Assembly (NCBI GenBank): GCA_028718185.1
Contig: JAQUMH010000004.1
Coordinates: 136,334-200,333 of the forward strand
Direction of reading: 5' to 3'
Length of the DNA: 64,000 nt
From: Elusimicrobiota bacterium
Lineage (GTDB): Bacteria > Elusimicrobiota > UBA8919
Below, one piece after another: positions 8,903 to 17,374 of the stretch. The notes beneath the pieces are model-generated. The model did not search any database. It saw only the letters and a program-made list of their open reading frames with translations, and was not told where the DNA came from. Within the stretch, counting starts at the first letter, position 1, and the number at the start of each line of letters is the position of its first letter. The position numbers and the translations under genes are program-made.

Positions 8903-9142
8903 TTATATTGCTGTTGTTAAAAGTGTTTCTGTTGAAGAGACACCTATTGTCGCACGTATTTTATGAACAACCAGGGTTGTCAAATCCTGTATACTATTTG
9001 CTTCAACATCTATAACTAAATCCCACCTGCCCAGTACAGCACTGATATGTGTTATACCTTTTATGCTTCTTAGTTTATTAAGTGCTTGTTTTTCTTTACC
9101 TGCAACTAACCGGACCATTATAATCCCACTAGCCATTGCCAT
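8903..9142 (-). CDS. Lrp/AsnC ligand-binding (RAM) domain protein, no HTH
   Basis: A 79-residue standalone RAM/ACT-like domain, the effector-sensing half of Lrp/AsnC regulators. The pattern VRLVAGKEKQALNKLRSIKGITHISAVLGRWDLVIDVEA is characteristic. A start at GTG 9151 is possible, but GGGAGG lies eight bases before the ATG at 9140-9142, so I prefer the latter. It has no DNA-binding helix-turn-helix, so it probably pairs with another protein or acts as a metabolite sensor. It lies between the epimerase gene and the GAD-like gene. Confidence 0.85.
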   Translation of the reverse strand: MAMASGIIMVRLVAGKEKQALNKLRSIKGITHISAVLGRWDLVIDVEANSIQDLTTLVVHKIRATIGVSSTETLLTTAI

Positions 9143-9167
9143 TTTTGTCACCTCCCTATTAACGAAA

Positions 9168-9209
9168 GAATTAAGAATTCAGGATTCAGGACTCAGAATA
9201 CAGAATTCA
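9168..9209. repeat. Heptanucleotide array over the nnrE stop codon
   Basis: Six 7-base units on the plus strand: GAATTAA, GAATTCA, GGATTCA, GGACTCA, GAATACA, GAATTCA. The array runs from the space before the Lrp-like gene into the 3' end of nnrE and supplies the last codons and the stop codon of that gene. Confidence 0.85.
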
Positions 9210-9852
9210 GCTTAATACCTATATCAACGACATAAATCTTACCTGATAACTTTTTACCATCGTTTAAAAGTAGTCCTTGTTTCATGGCTGTCATAGTAAC
9301 AGTGACTTTTGCCTTTACTGCAGCTCCCAAACTAAATCCTGTGTCGGTATCTATGCCTGATGGTATATCAATTGATACTACGGGTTTCTTCAATGAGTTT
9401 ATTTTTTCAATTACTTGTTTATATGGTTCCCGTATTTTACCGCTAATTCCGATGCCCAGTAGCGCATCAACAATTAAATCTGTTTTAAAGTATTTTAATT
9501 TATCTGAATATAAATTAATAATCGGAACTTTGATTTTTCTTATAATTTTCAGATTAAGCCGTGCAATATCTTTATACTTATTTTCTTTCTGTATAATAAA
9601 TACTTTTACTTTTACATTTTTATTAAAAAGATGTCTTGCAACTACAAAACCATCACCACCGTTATTCCCGCCACCGCAGAATATTGCTACATGTTTTGGA
9701 TGAAATCTTTTCAAAATAATTTCTGCTACATTTTTTCCGGCGTTCTCCATTAGAACAACCGGTGGAATTAAATGTTTTTCAACAGCAATTCTTTCAAAAC
9801 TTCGCATTGCTGATACTGATATTATTTTGCATCTCTTAATAATTTTGCGCAT
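9193..9852 (-). CDS. nnrE: NAD(P)H-hydrate epimerase (YjeF_N domain only)
   Basis: Interconverts R and S forms of damaged, hydrated NAD(P)H so that a dehydratase can repair it. The protein of about 219 residues has the YjeF_N signatures VSAMRSFERIAVEKHLIPPVVLMENAG near the N-terminus and the GGGNNGGDGFVVARHL nucleotide loop around residue 62. In E. coli YjeF the epimerase is fused to the ADP-dependent dehydratase; here the C-terminal kinase-like half is absent, so NnrD must be elsewhere or missing. The start at 9850-9852 overlaps galT by about 30 bases and gives the usual family N-terminus. The last four residues and the stop are encoded by a heptanucleotide array. Confidence 0.88.
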   Translation of the reverse strand: MRKIIKRCKIISVSAMRSFERIAVEKHLIPPVVLMENAGKNVAEIILKRFHPKHVAIFCGGGNNGGDGFVVARHLFNKNVKVKVFIIQKENKYKDIARLNLKIIRKIKVPIINLYSDKLKYFKTDLIVDALLGIGISGKIREPYKQVIEKINSLKKPVVSIDIPSGIDTDTGFSLGAAVKAKVTVTMTAMKQGLLLNDGKKLSGKIYVVDIGIKLNSVF

Positions 9853-10838
9853 ATTTCCGGGAAAAGCGGCTGAATATGGAATCCGGAACCCCATTCAAAG
9901 CCTGTGATTTCACTAACCTGAGGACACACTTCAATATGCCAGTGGAAATCATCAAAAATAGTTTTCCAATGACCCTGTTCTTCTCTCATATACGGTATAG
10001 TATGCAGTATATAATTCAAAGGCGGGTCATTTAAAGCAATAGATATTTTTGACAAGGTGTTTTTAAGAATCTGTGATAAATTTTTCAATGATGAATCATT
10101 TTCTAACCTGTAATCGGCATTGTGGTTTTTTGGTAAAATAAGCAATTCAAAAGGAAATTTCGCTGCAAATGGTACAAAAGCAATATAATCTGAATTTTCA
10201 TCAACAATTCTGGTTTTATCCTTTTGCTCTTGCCTGATAATATCACAAAAAAGACATCTTTCTTTATAAGAAAAATATTCTTTTGCAGATATCAACTCGT
10301 CATGTATTGCTTTAGGTATAAGAGGAAGAGATGCAAGCTGGGAATGTGTGTGTCCGTATCTGAAAGGCGATTTTGGTCTTTGATTTTTAAATATAAGCGT
10401 ATATTTCAGCCGTTCATCATTATTTAAATCTCTCAGCCGTGACTGGTAAACTTTAAAAACAAGCTGTATTTGTTCAACGGGTAAATCACAAATATTCTTT
10501 ATATGCTGGGGTGATTCAATAATCAATTCATGAGCTCCGATATTATTCATCAAATCATAAATTCCCCGCCCAACTTTACCCATTTCACCGTCAATTTTGA
10601 ATGCTGCTGATTTTGATGGTACTACTCTTACCTGCCAACCGGGCATATTAGGACGTGTATCAAATTTTCTTATTGAATATATTTCAGGAAGTGTTTGGCT
10701 TTCGTTGCCGTCACAAAAATAACAAATATTGTTAAGTTCTTTTTGAGGAGCTTTTAAAGATACTAAAAACTCTTCTTCACTTTGCGTTCCGGTAATAACC
10801 CATTTTTGTGTTACTAAATCCCGTCTTAATTCAGGCAT
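9822..10838 (-). CDS. galT: Galactose-1-phosphate uridylyltransferase
   Basis: Transfers UMP between UDP-glucose and galactose-1-phosphate in the Leloir pathway. The 338-residue protein has the N-terminal zinc-type CYFCDGNE pair, the second CLFCDIIRQE pair, and the HIT-like motif HWHIEVCPQ near residue 295, where the nucleotidylated His should lie. An AAGGAAGG ribosome binding site precedes the ATG. A strong promoter (10879-10907) lies just upstream, overlapping the 3' end of the endonuclease V gene. nnrE overlaps its 3' end. Confidence 0.92.
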   Translation of the reverse strand: MPELRRDLVTQKWVITGTQSEEEFLVSLKAPQKELNNICYFCDGNESQTLPEIYSIRKFDTRPNMPGWQVRVVPSKSAAFKIDGEMGKVGRGIYDLMNNIGAHELIIESPQHIKNICDLPVEQIQLVFKVYQSRLRDLNNDERLKYTLIFKNQRPKSPFRYGHTHSQLASLPLIPKAIHDELISAKEYFSYKERCLFCDIIRQEQKDKTRIVDENSDYIAFVPFAAKFPFELLILPKNHNADYRLENDSSLKNLSQILKNTLSKISIALNDPPLNYILHTIPYMREEQGHWKTIFDDFHWHIEVCPQVSEITGFEWGSGFHIQPLFPEICAKLLRDAK

Positions 10839-10878
10839 ATTTTACCTTCCTTTCTAACACTTTCTTTGCTCGTGCAAA

Positions 10879-10907
10879 ATTATATAATTTTTCTTTTGTT
10901 ATGTCAA
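10879..10907 (-). promoter_or_regulatory. Sigma70-type promoter for galT
   Basis: On the minus strand TTGACA (10902-10907) and TATAAT (10879-10884) are separated by 17 bases. Both boxes match the consensus perfectly. The promoter overlaps the stop codon of the endonuclease V gene and fires towards galT about 40 bases away. Confidence 0.8.
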
Positions 10908-11588
10908 TTCACTTTTTGCTTCATTGTGTGCCAATCTTAAAGGTTCCGGTATGCGATATTTACTAAGACATTTAAAAACGACATCTGCGCCAATACCAAA
11001 TCCTATCCGGTGTCCTTGTGAAATAAATATAGGTTTCGTATATATTTTTGAGCGCATGCAAGTACCAATAAGAGTTCCGGCATCATCTTTTAAAAAAGTA
11101 TAAGCTCCTTTTAATCCCGGCGGCGGTTCATCATAATTACCATACAACAAAGATTTAGCACAACCGATTGATGGTTTGTCTAGGACAACTCCGAGATGCG
11201 ACGCAATACCAACACCTCTCGGATGAGCAATTCCTTGCCCGTCAAATAAGAATATGTCCGGTTCAGTTTTTAATTTTTTAATTGCTTCTATCAAAACAGG
11301 ACCTTCCCTGAAAGAAAGATATCCCGGTATATAAGGAAACTTGAATTTCCCTTTATATTTTATTTTAACTTTTTCTAAGACATTCAATGTTTTTATGTCT
11401 AAAACTACAATTGCTGCATATATTTGCTGTTCACCTTTTGAATAAGAAACATCACAACCAGCTACCGTATTTATCTGCGAAACATCCTCATAATCACTTT
11501 TGAATTCTATTTTATTTGAAATATTTTGTTGAATAACTTTTGCCTCTTGAACACTGAAAGGTACTTCAAATTTATTTTTTATTTTCAT
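10899..11588 (-). CDS. nfi: Endonuclease V (deoxyinosine 3'-endonuclease)
   Basis: Initiates repair of deaminated bases by nicking the second phosphodiester bond 3' to hypoxanthine. The 229-residue protein has the family motifs: catalytic Asp in VAGCDVSYSKG (about residues 42-52), PYIPGYLSFREGP (around residue 93), FDGQGIAHPRGVGIASHLGV (about 118-137) and IGCAKSLLYG. Length is normal for Nfi. It follows the radical SAM gene with a 25-base gap. Confidence 0.93.
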   Translation of the reverse strand: MKIKNKFEVPFSVQEAKVIQQNISNKIEFKSDYEDVSQINTVAGCDVSYSKGEQQIYAAIVVLDIKTLNVLEKVKIKYKGKFKFPYIPGYLSFREGPVLIEAIKKLKTEPDIFLFDGQGIAHPRGVGIASHLGVVLDKPSIGCAKSLLYGNYDEPPPGLKGAYTFLKDDAGTLIGTCMRSKIYTKPIFISQGHRIGFGIGADVVFKCLSKYRIPEPLRLAHNEAKSELT

Positions 11589-11613
11589 ATTAATATTGAT
11601 TCTTCAGTATTCG

Positions 11614-12471
11614 CTATATGACCTGACGCCAACCGTTGTTTAATCCGTAATTATCTGCGAATTTAAGCACAACCTTATATTCTTCTTCGGTTACTTTGTT
11701 TTGCAGCTCAGGAAACTTATTTGCCTTATTTGCCGGATGATACTGCGCCATAATTGAAATATATGTTTTTGTTGATATTTCTTCAGCAATAAATTTAAAT
11801 ATTTTTTCTGAAGAAGCTATATTTTTAGGTAATACCAGATGCCTTATTAAAAGTCCCTTAATCGCAATCCCATTTTTTATCTTCAAGTTACCTACTTGCC
11901 TGTACATTTCTTTTAAAGCACTTTTGTTCAGCTCCCAATATTTTTTTGCATCTGAGTATTTTACAGCATTTTTATTATCAGCATATTTCGAATCAGGCAT
12001 GTAAATATCTATGAAACCATTAAGTAACTTTAATGTCTCAGCTTTTTCATAACCGCTCGAGTTGTATACAACAGGGATTTTAAGTCCTTTATTTTTTGCT
12101 TTAGAAATTGCTTCAATTATTTGCGGAACCACATGTGTCGGGGTGACAAGGTTTATATTATGCGCATTTTGTTTTTGTAAATACAACATGATTTCTGCCA
12201 GTTTTTCTATTGATATTTCATTGCCATTGTGCAGTTGACTTATAGGGTAATTCTGACAGAAAACACACCTTAAATTACATCCTGTAAAGAAAATCGTACC
12301 GGACCCGTTAACTCCGGAAACCGGCGGTTCTTCACCAAAATGAAGATTATAAGCAGATATTTTAGGGTCTTTTCCTATTTTACAAAATCCGGTTTTATTT
12401 TTTAAGCGGTTAACATTACAATTTCGCGGGCAAATAGAACAGTTTTCAAGAAGTGCTAAAATATTCGTCAT
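11614..12471 (-). CDS. Radical SAM protein, PflX/pyruvate-formate-lyase-activase type
   Basis: Uses a [4Fe-4S] cluster and S-adenosylmethionine to make a 5'-deoxyadenosyl radical. The 285-residue protein has an N-terminal Cys-rich segment CSICPRNCNVNR and the radical SAM motif GCNLRCVFCQNYPIS (CxxxCxxC, about residues 64-78), followed by the activase-like fold with LVTPTHVVPQI. This matches COG1313 (PflX-like). The true target is not known for most of this family; no pyruvate formate-lyase is in the window. The start overlaps the end of the next upstream gene by four bases. Confidence 0.88.
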   Translation of the reverse strand: MTNILALLENCSICPRNCNVNRLKNKTGFCKIGKDPKISAYNLHFGEEPPVSGVNGSGTIFFTGCNLRCVFCQNYPISQLHNGNEISIEKLAEIMLYLQKQNAHNINLVTPTHVVPQIIEAISKAKNKGLKIPVVYNSSGYEKAETLKLLNGFIDIYMPDSKYADNKNAVKYSDAKKYWELNKSALKEMYRQVGNLKIKNGIAIKGLLIRHLVLPKNIASSEKIFKFIAEEISTKTYISIMAQYHPANKANKFPELQNKVTEEEYKVVLKFADNYGLNNGWRQVI

Positions 12472-13037
12472 ACTATCATGCTAAAAACAGAGAATAATCC
12501 AATAACAGAAAAGGTAAAAACTGTAATGAATATTATAGATAAGATAATGAACGGTGAAATAGCTATAAACCAGGTTTTCATAATAGAAATATTGTAAAGC
12601 GTTTTTATTGAAATAAATACAAGGTAATCCAGCCAGATAAATACAATTATTAATGCGAAATAATAAAACCTTACATCCACATACTTACCAATTATTGAAA
12701 CAGGCAGCAGCAGTATCATTGGAGCGAGCGAAAAATTTAAAAGCTGGAAAAGGGTGACAACACTGCCCTGACCATTCAGCAATTCTGCTATGAAGTGAAA
12801 ACAACAGGAAGCTGTTACTAAAATTAAAATATTTGAAAATAAAACAAAAAACATTATTAAAATAAAATTTATATTCCCGGAAGGAAACACAGTAGAATTG
12901 GCAATACAAAAGCTTATATTAGCAAAAACAAAAACAACTAAAGAAAGAAATACCGGTTTTTTTGTAATTACCGATTTCATCGCTTCTTTCGGATTATCTA
13001 AAAATGTTAAAACCAGCTCAATGTTTTCTGTAAACAT
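12468..13037 (-). CDS. Yip1-like integral membrane protein
   Basis: A 189-residue protein with five predicted membrane helices separated by short loops. The N-terminus has the FLDNPKEAMKSV pattern followed by KKP, often seen at the start of bacterial Yip1-domain proteins (PF04893). The family has no settled bacterial function. It overlaps the radical SAM gene by four bases, so the two are translationally coupled. Confidence 0.65.
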   Translation of the reverse strand: MFTENIELVLTFLDNPKEAMKSVITKKPVFLSLVVFVFANISFCIANSTVFPSGNINFILIMFFVLFSNILILVTASCCFHFIAELLNGQGSVVTLFQLLNFSLAPMILLLPVSIIGKYVDVRFYYFALIIVFIWLDYLVFISIKTLYNISIMKTWFIAISPFIILSIIFITVFTFSVIGLFSVFSMIV

Positions 13038-13085
13038 ATTTATTTTAAATTTAGCATACCCGTCGTTTCTTAATGAAACTTAAGG

Positions 13086-14012
13086 TTATTCTAAAATATA
13101 TTCAAACCGGACATTTGTATTAGAAAAAACTTTTGTAAATCCTTTCTCGTCCAATCCTGAAGGAATAAATTCAAATAATTTTTCCCATTGGTCATATTCG
13201 GATACTATTTTTACATTTCCTTTAATATTTGCCAGCTTTTTTGCTTCATCTATTGCTTCTTCTAAACCGCCAAGCGAATCAACAAGCCCGACTTCCTGCG
13301 CCTGCATCCCCGTAAAAATCCTGCCGTCAGCCAGGGAACGTGCTTTATTTTCTTCAAGTTTCCTGCCGGTGATTACTGCCGACAAGAACTGTTCATATGC
13401 ATTATTTATTAAATCCTGAAATATTTTCCTTTCGTCTTCAGTCATGGTCCTGGAAAAACTTCCAATATCCTTATGTTCACCGGATTTTACTGTTTCTATC
13501 TTTACGCCTATTTTCTTCATAAGTTCAGTAAAGTTTCCTACCTGTAAAATTACCCCTATTGAACCCGTCAGAGACCCCGGATTTGCTACAATTTTATCAG
13601 CAGCCGCAGCTATATAATACCCCCCTGATGCAGCAACATCTAAAAAAGAAGCGACAACATATTTTCCGCTTTTTTTAACTTTCAATATTTCAGAATAAAT
13701 CTCCTGAACTGCTGCGACAGTGCCACCCGGAGAATTTATCCTGAGGACAACCGCTTTAACTGACGAATCTTCGCTTATTTTTTTTAACCGTTTTACAATT
13801 TTATCAGAATCGCGGGAGAACGGTCCCGAAGAAGCCATTGACCCTTTTATTGTACCGTAGATATTTACTATTGCTATTTTATCCTGTGAAATCTGCATAG
13901 AAGGTTTTTTCTCGGTTTTTAACGCTGATTGGGAAAAAACAACCCACAATCCTAATATAAATGACAAAGTGAATAAAATAGCGATAAAAACAGCCAGTTT
14001 ATTTCGGTTCAT
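13086..14012 (-). CDS. sppA: Signal peptide peptidase SppA, short form
   Basis: Membrane-bound serine protease that degrades cleaved signal peptides. The 308-residue protein has an N-terminal anchor (about residues 7-28) and a single S49 domain. The nucleophile is Ser129 in AASGGYY and the general base is Lys181, 52 residues further on, matching the Ser-Lys dyad spacing of the short Bacillus-type enzyme. LRINSPGGTV precedes the nucleophile. The start overlaps the 3' end of the upstream hypothetical gene by 14 bases. Confidence 0.92.
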   Translation of the reverse strand: MNRNKLAVFIAILFTLSFILGLWVVFSQSALKTEKKPSMQISQDKIAIVNIYGTIKGSMASSGPFSRDSDKIVKRLKKISEDSSVKAVVLRINSPGGTVAAVQEIYSEILKVKKSGKYVVASFLDVAASGGYYIAAAADKIVANPGSLTGSIGVILQVGNFTELMKKIGVKIETVKSGEHKDIGSFSRTMTEDERKIFQDLINNAYEQFLSAVITGRKLEENKARSLADGRIFTGMQAQEVGLVDSLGGLEEAIDEAKKLANIKGNVKIVSEYDQWEKLFEFIPSGLDEKGFTKVFSNTNVRFEYILE

Positions 14013-14460
14013 ATATTATTACCTCCAATTTAATTCTTTTTGTTTCTTTTTTAATTTCATTATAATCAATTGCGTATCTTTCGCAAATTTTCTTAAAATC
14101 TTCCCCGCGGTTTCTCCTGGTAACTACATCAGTAAGCGGTTTTTCTGTTTTCTTTGAAATCAATATAATTTTAATTAATTCGCTATATCCAAACCCTTTG
14201 TTTTTTAATACTTGAATGTCTTCCGGCGTCATCTGCCAATAAGTAACCGATTGTGATAAATTCCTGCAAAAAGGTTCAATTACAATCGGCTTTTTTTTAA
14301 CTTCTTCCTTTTTCTCATTGTGATATTCATCATTAAATTCATCGAAAACACTTCCAGATTGGTTTATATCATCAATAGCCATAACCTTTCCAGCTTTTGA
14401 AATAATAGCTAAAAACAAAATTATGACGCATATAATATTTTTTCTATTGAGCAATAACAT
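13999..14460 (-). CDS. Secreted protein of unknown function
   Basis: About 153 residues when started at the ATG 14458-14460. A start 16 codons earlier would overlap the upstream gene by 65 bases and push the signal peptide inward. The product has a hydrophobic leader (about residues 8-24), an acidic/Lys-rich linker, and a C-terminal segment with a short helical pattern (MTPEDIQVLKNKGFGYSELI) that recalls small envelope proteins, but I do not recognise the family. It overlaps the upstream glycosidase-like gene by 17 bases and sppA by 14, so it is cotranslated with both. Confidence 0.6.
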   Translation of the reverse strand: MLLLNRKNIICVIILFLAIISKAGKVMAIDDINQSGSVFDEFNDEYHNEKKEEVKKKPIVIEPFCRNLSQSVTYWQMTPEDIQVLKNKGFGYSELIKIILISKKTEKPLTDVVTRRNRGEDFKKICERYAIDYNEIKKETKRIKLEVIIYEPK

Positions 14461-16303
14461 ATTTAAAAACCGTTGAATTTTTCCCGCTATAATTAACCTG
14501 TACTGCAATCATATTTTTCAAGTCTTTCTCCCAGGCAGGTATATTTATTATTGTCCTGAAAGTCAGCGTCTGGGATTGATGTGGACGTAACTCCGCAATA
14601 GTTTTTTGATGATTGTCGAGAATTTCTCCTCCTATTAAATACAGGTCCACTAAAACATTTTTTTGTTTCTTGTTTGTTAAATTTTCCACAACAATAGACG
14701 TCATAAATTCTTTTTTTGTTTTTACTTTCAATGGTATATCAATTTTAGCAAATACCGGCAGTAAGTTGTTTAAACGTCTCATTTCTGTAATTGCCGCTGC
14801 ACCTGCAAGCAGCCATTCTTTGGGTGTATATGGCTTGATTCGTCCCCATAATGCTCTTGATAAATCGTGAATAAAAATTCCGTTTGCAGCTGAATCATTA
14901 TATATTTTTTTCGTTGCATCGACAATACGATTATAAAACTCTTCTGGTCCAGGCGGATTTAATATCTTTTGATGTAAAGGCCAATCCACAACATCACCAA
15001 GTATAAGATTTGCTTCACCTTTTTTTACATAATTATGCCAATCATCCAAAAGTTCATCAAATTGTCCGCGAGTAGCTTCATATAACATTAAAGCATTTAT
15101 ATCTACTCCTGCATCTGTAAACATTATTGAATCCTGCCCGTGCTGCCAGCCTTTTTCCCAGGTTAAAATAAAAACCCAAAGCGGTTTTTTTAGTTTTACT
15201 TCTGTGGTAATTCTATTAAGAATTTGTGAAACCTTATGAGCTCGCCACCACTGCCATTGGTCTATTAAATTAAGATTTCTACGGGATACCTTTTCATTGG
15301 CAAGCCAGCTCATTCTTCTTGAACTATTAAATTTTTCCCACCCTTCAGGAACCTTTATATTCATTTCATCTACAAATTCATTTACAAGTTCATAACCTCC
15401 AAGTGCATTCCTTATATAGTCAAGCCCGATATAGTCTATTTCAGGTATATCATTAAGAACTTTTATGAATTTTATTATGTCAGATATCCTTTTTTCGTCA
15501 AGCAGGGATATTGCACGTGTTTCAATAGGTCCGCCCTTCTCAGAATTATAATCATATGCATACTTATAATTTTTGAATTTATATTGCCCGAAAGTAAGGT
15601 AGGAAATAAGATACGCTCCGAATTTCAAACCTTGTTTATGCGCTTCTTCGCCAATTTCCGGTAGTTTTGATATATTTCTTTCCGCCCATGGAAAATGTTC
15701 GTCTGCATTCGGACTATCTGCTTTTGTTTGACCGACAAGATACCAGAAAGCGTCAGCTCCTGTAAATTTTGTCCAGTCAAGCATCCCCTTCCAACCGGTT
15801 TCTTTTCCTTCCGGGTTTATTAATTTTATTTTCGAAAGTGTTGTTGTTTGTTCAAATGTTAAAACTCCGAATCCATCCGGGTAGCATTTTTTGAGTTTTC
15901 TATGCTTAATAATGAATTCTTTAGTTTTATACTTCATGTCCGGAGTAATTCTAGGTTCAATATGATATTTACCGCTGGCAGCATTCCACGGACAGGGCCA
16001 TTGACCTTCCCATTGCATCTTTCTACTGTTATATTTTAGAGATATTTTTTCTAAATTACCGATACCAATAATCCTATTTTTGTCTTTGTATATAGATACA
16101 AACAATGGTTCATTTTTATACTTTTCTTGTAGTTTTTTATTTTTTATTTTTGCCGTTATATTTATAAATTCCCAGTGTAAATACTCTTTTTTATTTGTTG
16201 ATAAAAAAACATCTGTTTTTATAAATACAACTGCTCGGTAAATACCAAAAAATATTAAAAATGAAAATAATAGTGATATTGTAATGATTATAATTTTTTT
16301 CAT
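14444..16303 (-). CDS. Secreted glycoside-hydrolase-like protein (TIM-barrel type)
   Basis: A 619-residue extracytoplasmic protein with an N-terminal signal anchor (about residues 3-28), then a beta-rich region to about residue 125. The middle (about 150-500) has the look of a TIM-barrel hydrolase: DWTKFTGADAFWY, KQGLKFGAYLISY, the strand IDYIGLDYIRNALGG, and KKPLWVFILTWEKGW, with acidic residues at strand ends. A C-terminal beta domain (about 525-619, VVENLTNKKQKNVLVDLYL) resembles an NEW3 or Ig-like module. I cannot name a GH family. It overlaps the D-aminoacyl-tRNA deacylase gene by four bases. Confidence 0.55.
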   Translation of the reverse strand: MKKIIIITISLLFSFLIFFGIYRAVVFIKTDVFLSTNKKEYLHWEFINITAKIKNKKLQEKYKNEPLFVSIYKDKNRIIGIGNLEKISLKYNSRKMQWEGQWPCPWNAASGKYHIEPRITPDMKYKTKEFIIKHRKLKKCYPDGFGVLTFEQTTTLSKIKLINPEGKETGWKGMLDWTKFTGADAFWYLVGQTKADSPNADEHFPWAERNISKLPEIGEEAHKQGLKFGAYLISYLTFGQYKFKNYKYAYDYNSEKGGPIETRAISLLDEKRISDIIKFIKVLNDIPEIDYIGLDYIRNALGGYELVNEFVDEMNIKVPEGWEKFNSSRRMSWLANEKVSRRNLNLIDQWQWWRAHKVSQILNRITTEVKLKKPLWVFILTWEKGWQHGQDSIMFTDAGVDINALMLYEATRGQFDELLDDWHNYVKKGEANLILGDVVDWPLHQKILNPPGPEEFYNRIVDATKKIYNDSAANGIFIHDLSRALWGRIKPYTPKEWLLAGAAAITEMRRLNNLLPVFAKIDIPLKVKTKKEFMTSIVVENLTNKKQKNVLVDLYLIGGEILDNHQKTIAELRPHQSQTLTFRTIINIPAWEKDLKNMIAVQVNYSGKNSTVFKYVIAQ

Positions 16304-16740
16304 TGATTAGTATCCATTAAAATAGTTACAGGTCCGTCGTTATGAATTTCAACAAGCATGTCTGCTGCAAACTTACCGCTTTTAACTATTAATCCTGTTT
16401 TTGCAAGTTCTTCTAAAAATCTTTTATATAAAATATTTGCTTTTTCTGGTTTTGCCGCAGAAGTGAAATCCGGTCTCCTTCCTTTTTCACAATTAGCATA
16501 CAGGGTAAATTGTGATACGACAAGAATTTCACCTTTTATATCTGAAACGGAAAAATTAAATTTATTACTATTGTCGGGAAAAATCCGTAAATTTAAGATT
16601 TTGTCTACAAGCCACTTAATTTTGTCATCAACGTCATTTTCTCCTACACCAAATAATATAACCAATCCATTATTTATTTCTTCTTTTACATTTTCGTAAG
16701 AAACTGATGCTTTTTTTACTCGTTGAATAACTACTTTCAT
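16300..16740 (-). CDS. dtd: D-aminoacyl-tRNA deacylase
   Basis: Hydrolyses D-aminoacyl-tRNAs (and Gly-tRNA-Ala), removing mischarged tRNAs. The 146-residue length is standard. Motifs visible are VIQRVKKASV at the N-terminus, VVSQFTLYANCEKGRRPDF (about residues 76-94), containing the SQFTL active-site motif, and the C-terminal NDGPVTI motif. The downstream glycosidase-like gene overlaps it by four bases. Confidence 0.94.
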   Translation of the reverse strand: MKVVIQRVKKASVSYENVKEEINNGLVILFGVGENDVDDKIKWLVDKILNLRIFPDNSNKFNFSVSDIKGEILVVSQFTLYANCEKGRRPDFTSAAKPEKANILYKRFLEELAKTGLIVKSGKFAADMLVEIHNDGPVTILMDTNQ

Positions 16741-16788
16741 GTCACTTTGCTCATAACACGAAACATTTTGTGTCTGTTTTATATTTCT

Positions 16789-17241
16789 TTATTTTGTGCT
16801 TGTTTCGTGTTCATTTACTATTTCAAAGACTTCTTTTATAGAATCAGCCTTTATTATTCCAGGAATATCCCACGTTTTTATTCCGATAACTGTTTTATCT
16901 ATCGCTTTCGCAAGTCCTATTTCCGATAATGTCCCGTATTTTCCGCCGATTGCTATTATTATATCAGATGTTCTGACAATTATTGCATTCCTTGCGTGAC
17001 TCATCGCTGTAAGAACAGGGATATCGATAAAGTCATTTGCTTCATCCTTCGTTTTTCCGGGAAGTATCCCTATAGTTAACCCGCCGCTTTTCTTAGCACC
17101 CCGGCAGGCTGCTTCCATGACCCCGCCCATTCCACCACAAATTAAAGCATGTTTTCTCTTAGCGATTTCCGAACCAATATCTTCAGCAATCTTTTCAGTT
17201 TTTTTATCGCAAGTACTTCCACCAATTATTCCTATAATCAT
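16789..17241 (-). CDS. LOG-like Rossmann protein (TIGR00725 family)
   Basis: About 150 residues with the SLOG/possible-lysine-decarboxylase fold: GIIGGSTCD at the N-terminus, LICGGMGGVMEAACRGAKKSGG (about residues 38-58) and IAIGGKYGTLSEIGLA (about 112-127). Relatives are nucleotide-binding and some release cytokinin-like bases; this subfamily is uncharacterised. The ATG at 17239-17241 gives the family N-terminus. An alternative GTG ten codons earlier lies entirely in the repeat at 17244-17370. That repeat supplies a weak GCGAG ribosome binding site. Confidence 0.85.
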   Translation of the reverse strand: MIIGIIGGSTCDKKTEKIAEDIGSEIAKRKHALICGGMGGVMEAACRGAKKSGGLTIGILPGKTKDEANDFIDIPVLTAMSHARNAIIVRTSDIIIAIGGKYGTLSEIGLAKAIDKTVIGIKTWDIPGIIKADSIKEVFEIVNEHETSTK

Positions 17242-17243
17242 AA

Positions 17244-17370
17244 AATAAGCACTCGCTTTGCTCGTGTGCACTAATTATCACGAATTTTGCAACTCCTCAC
17301 GAATTTGCTACGAATATTCGTAATTAATTCGTGATATTTGCTCTTATTCGTGTATATTCGTGTCTATTAA
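17244..17370. repeat. AATTCGTG-rich repeat, copy 1
   Basis: This block begins with GCACTCGCTTTGCTCGTG and continues with several AATTCGTG or ATTCGTG words in both orientations (such as CACGAATT and ACGAATATTCGT). A copy with the same order of words lies at 62630-62765. This copy fills the gap between the tRNA-Arg gene and the LOG-like gene. Confidence 0.75.
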
Positions 17371-17374
17371 AAAA

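Noticed and set aside
17269-17271. GTG start for the LOG-like gene
   Set aside because: The added ten codons are entirely repeat sequence that also occurs before ftsK, and the family N-terminus begins at the later ATG.
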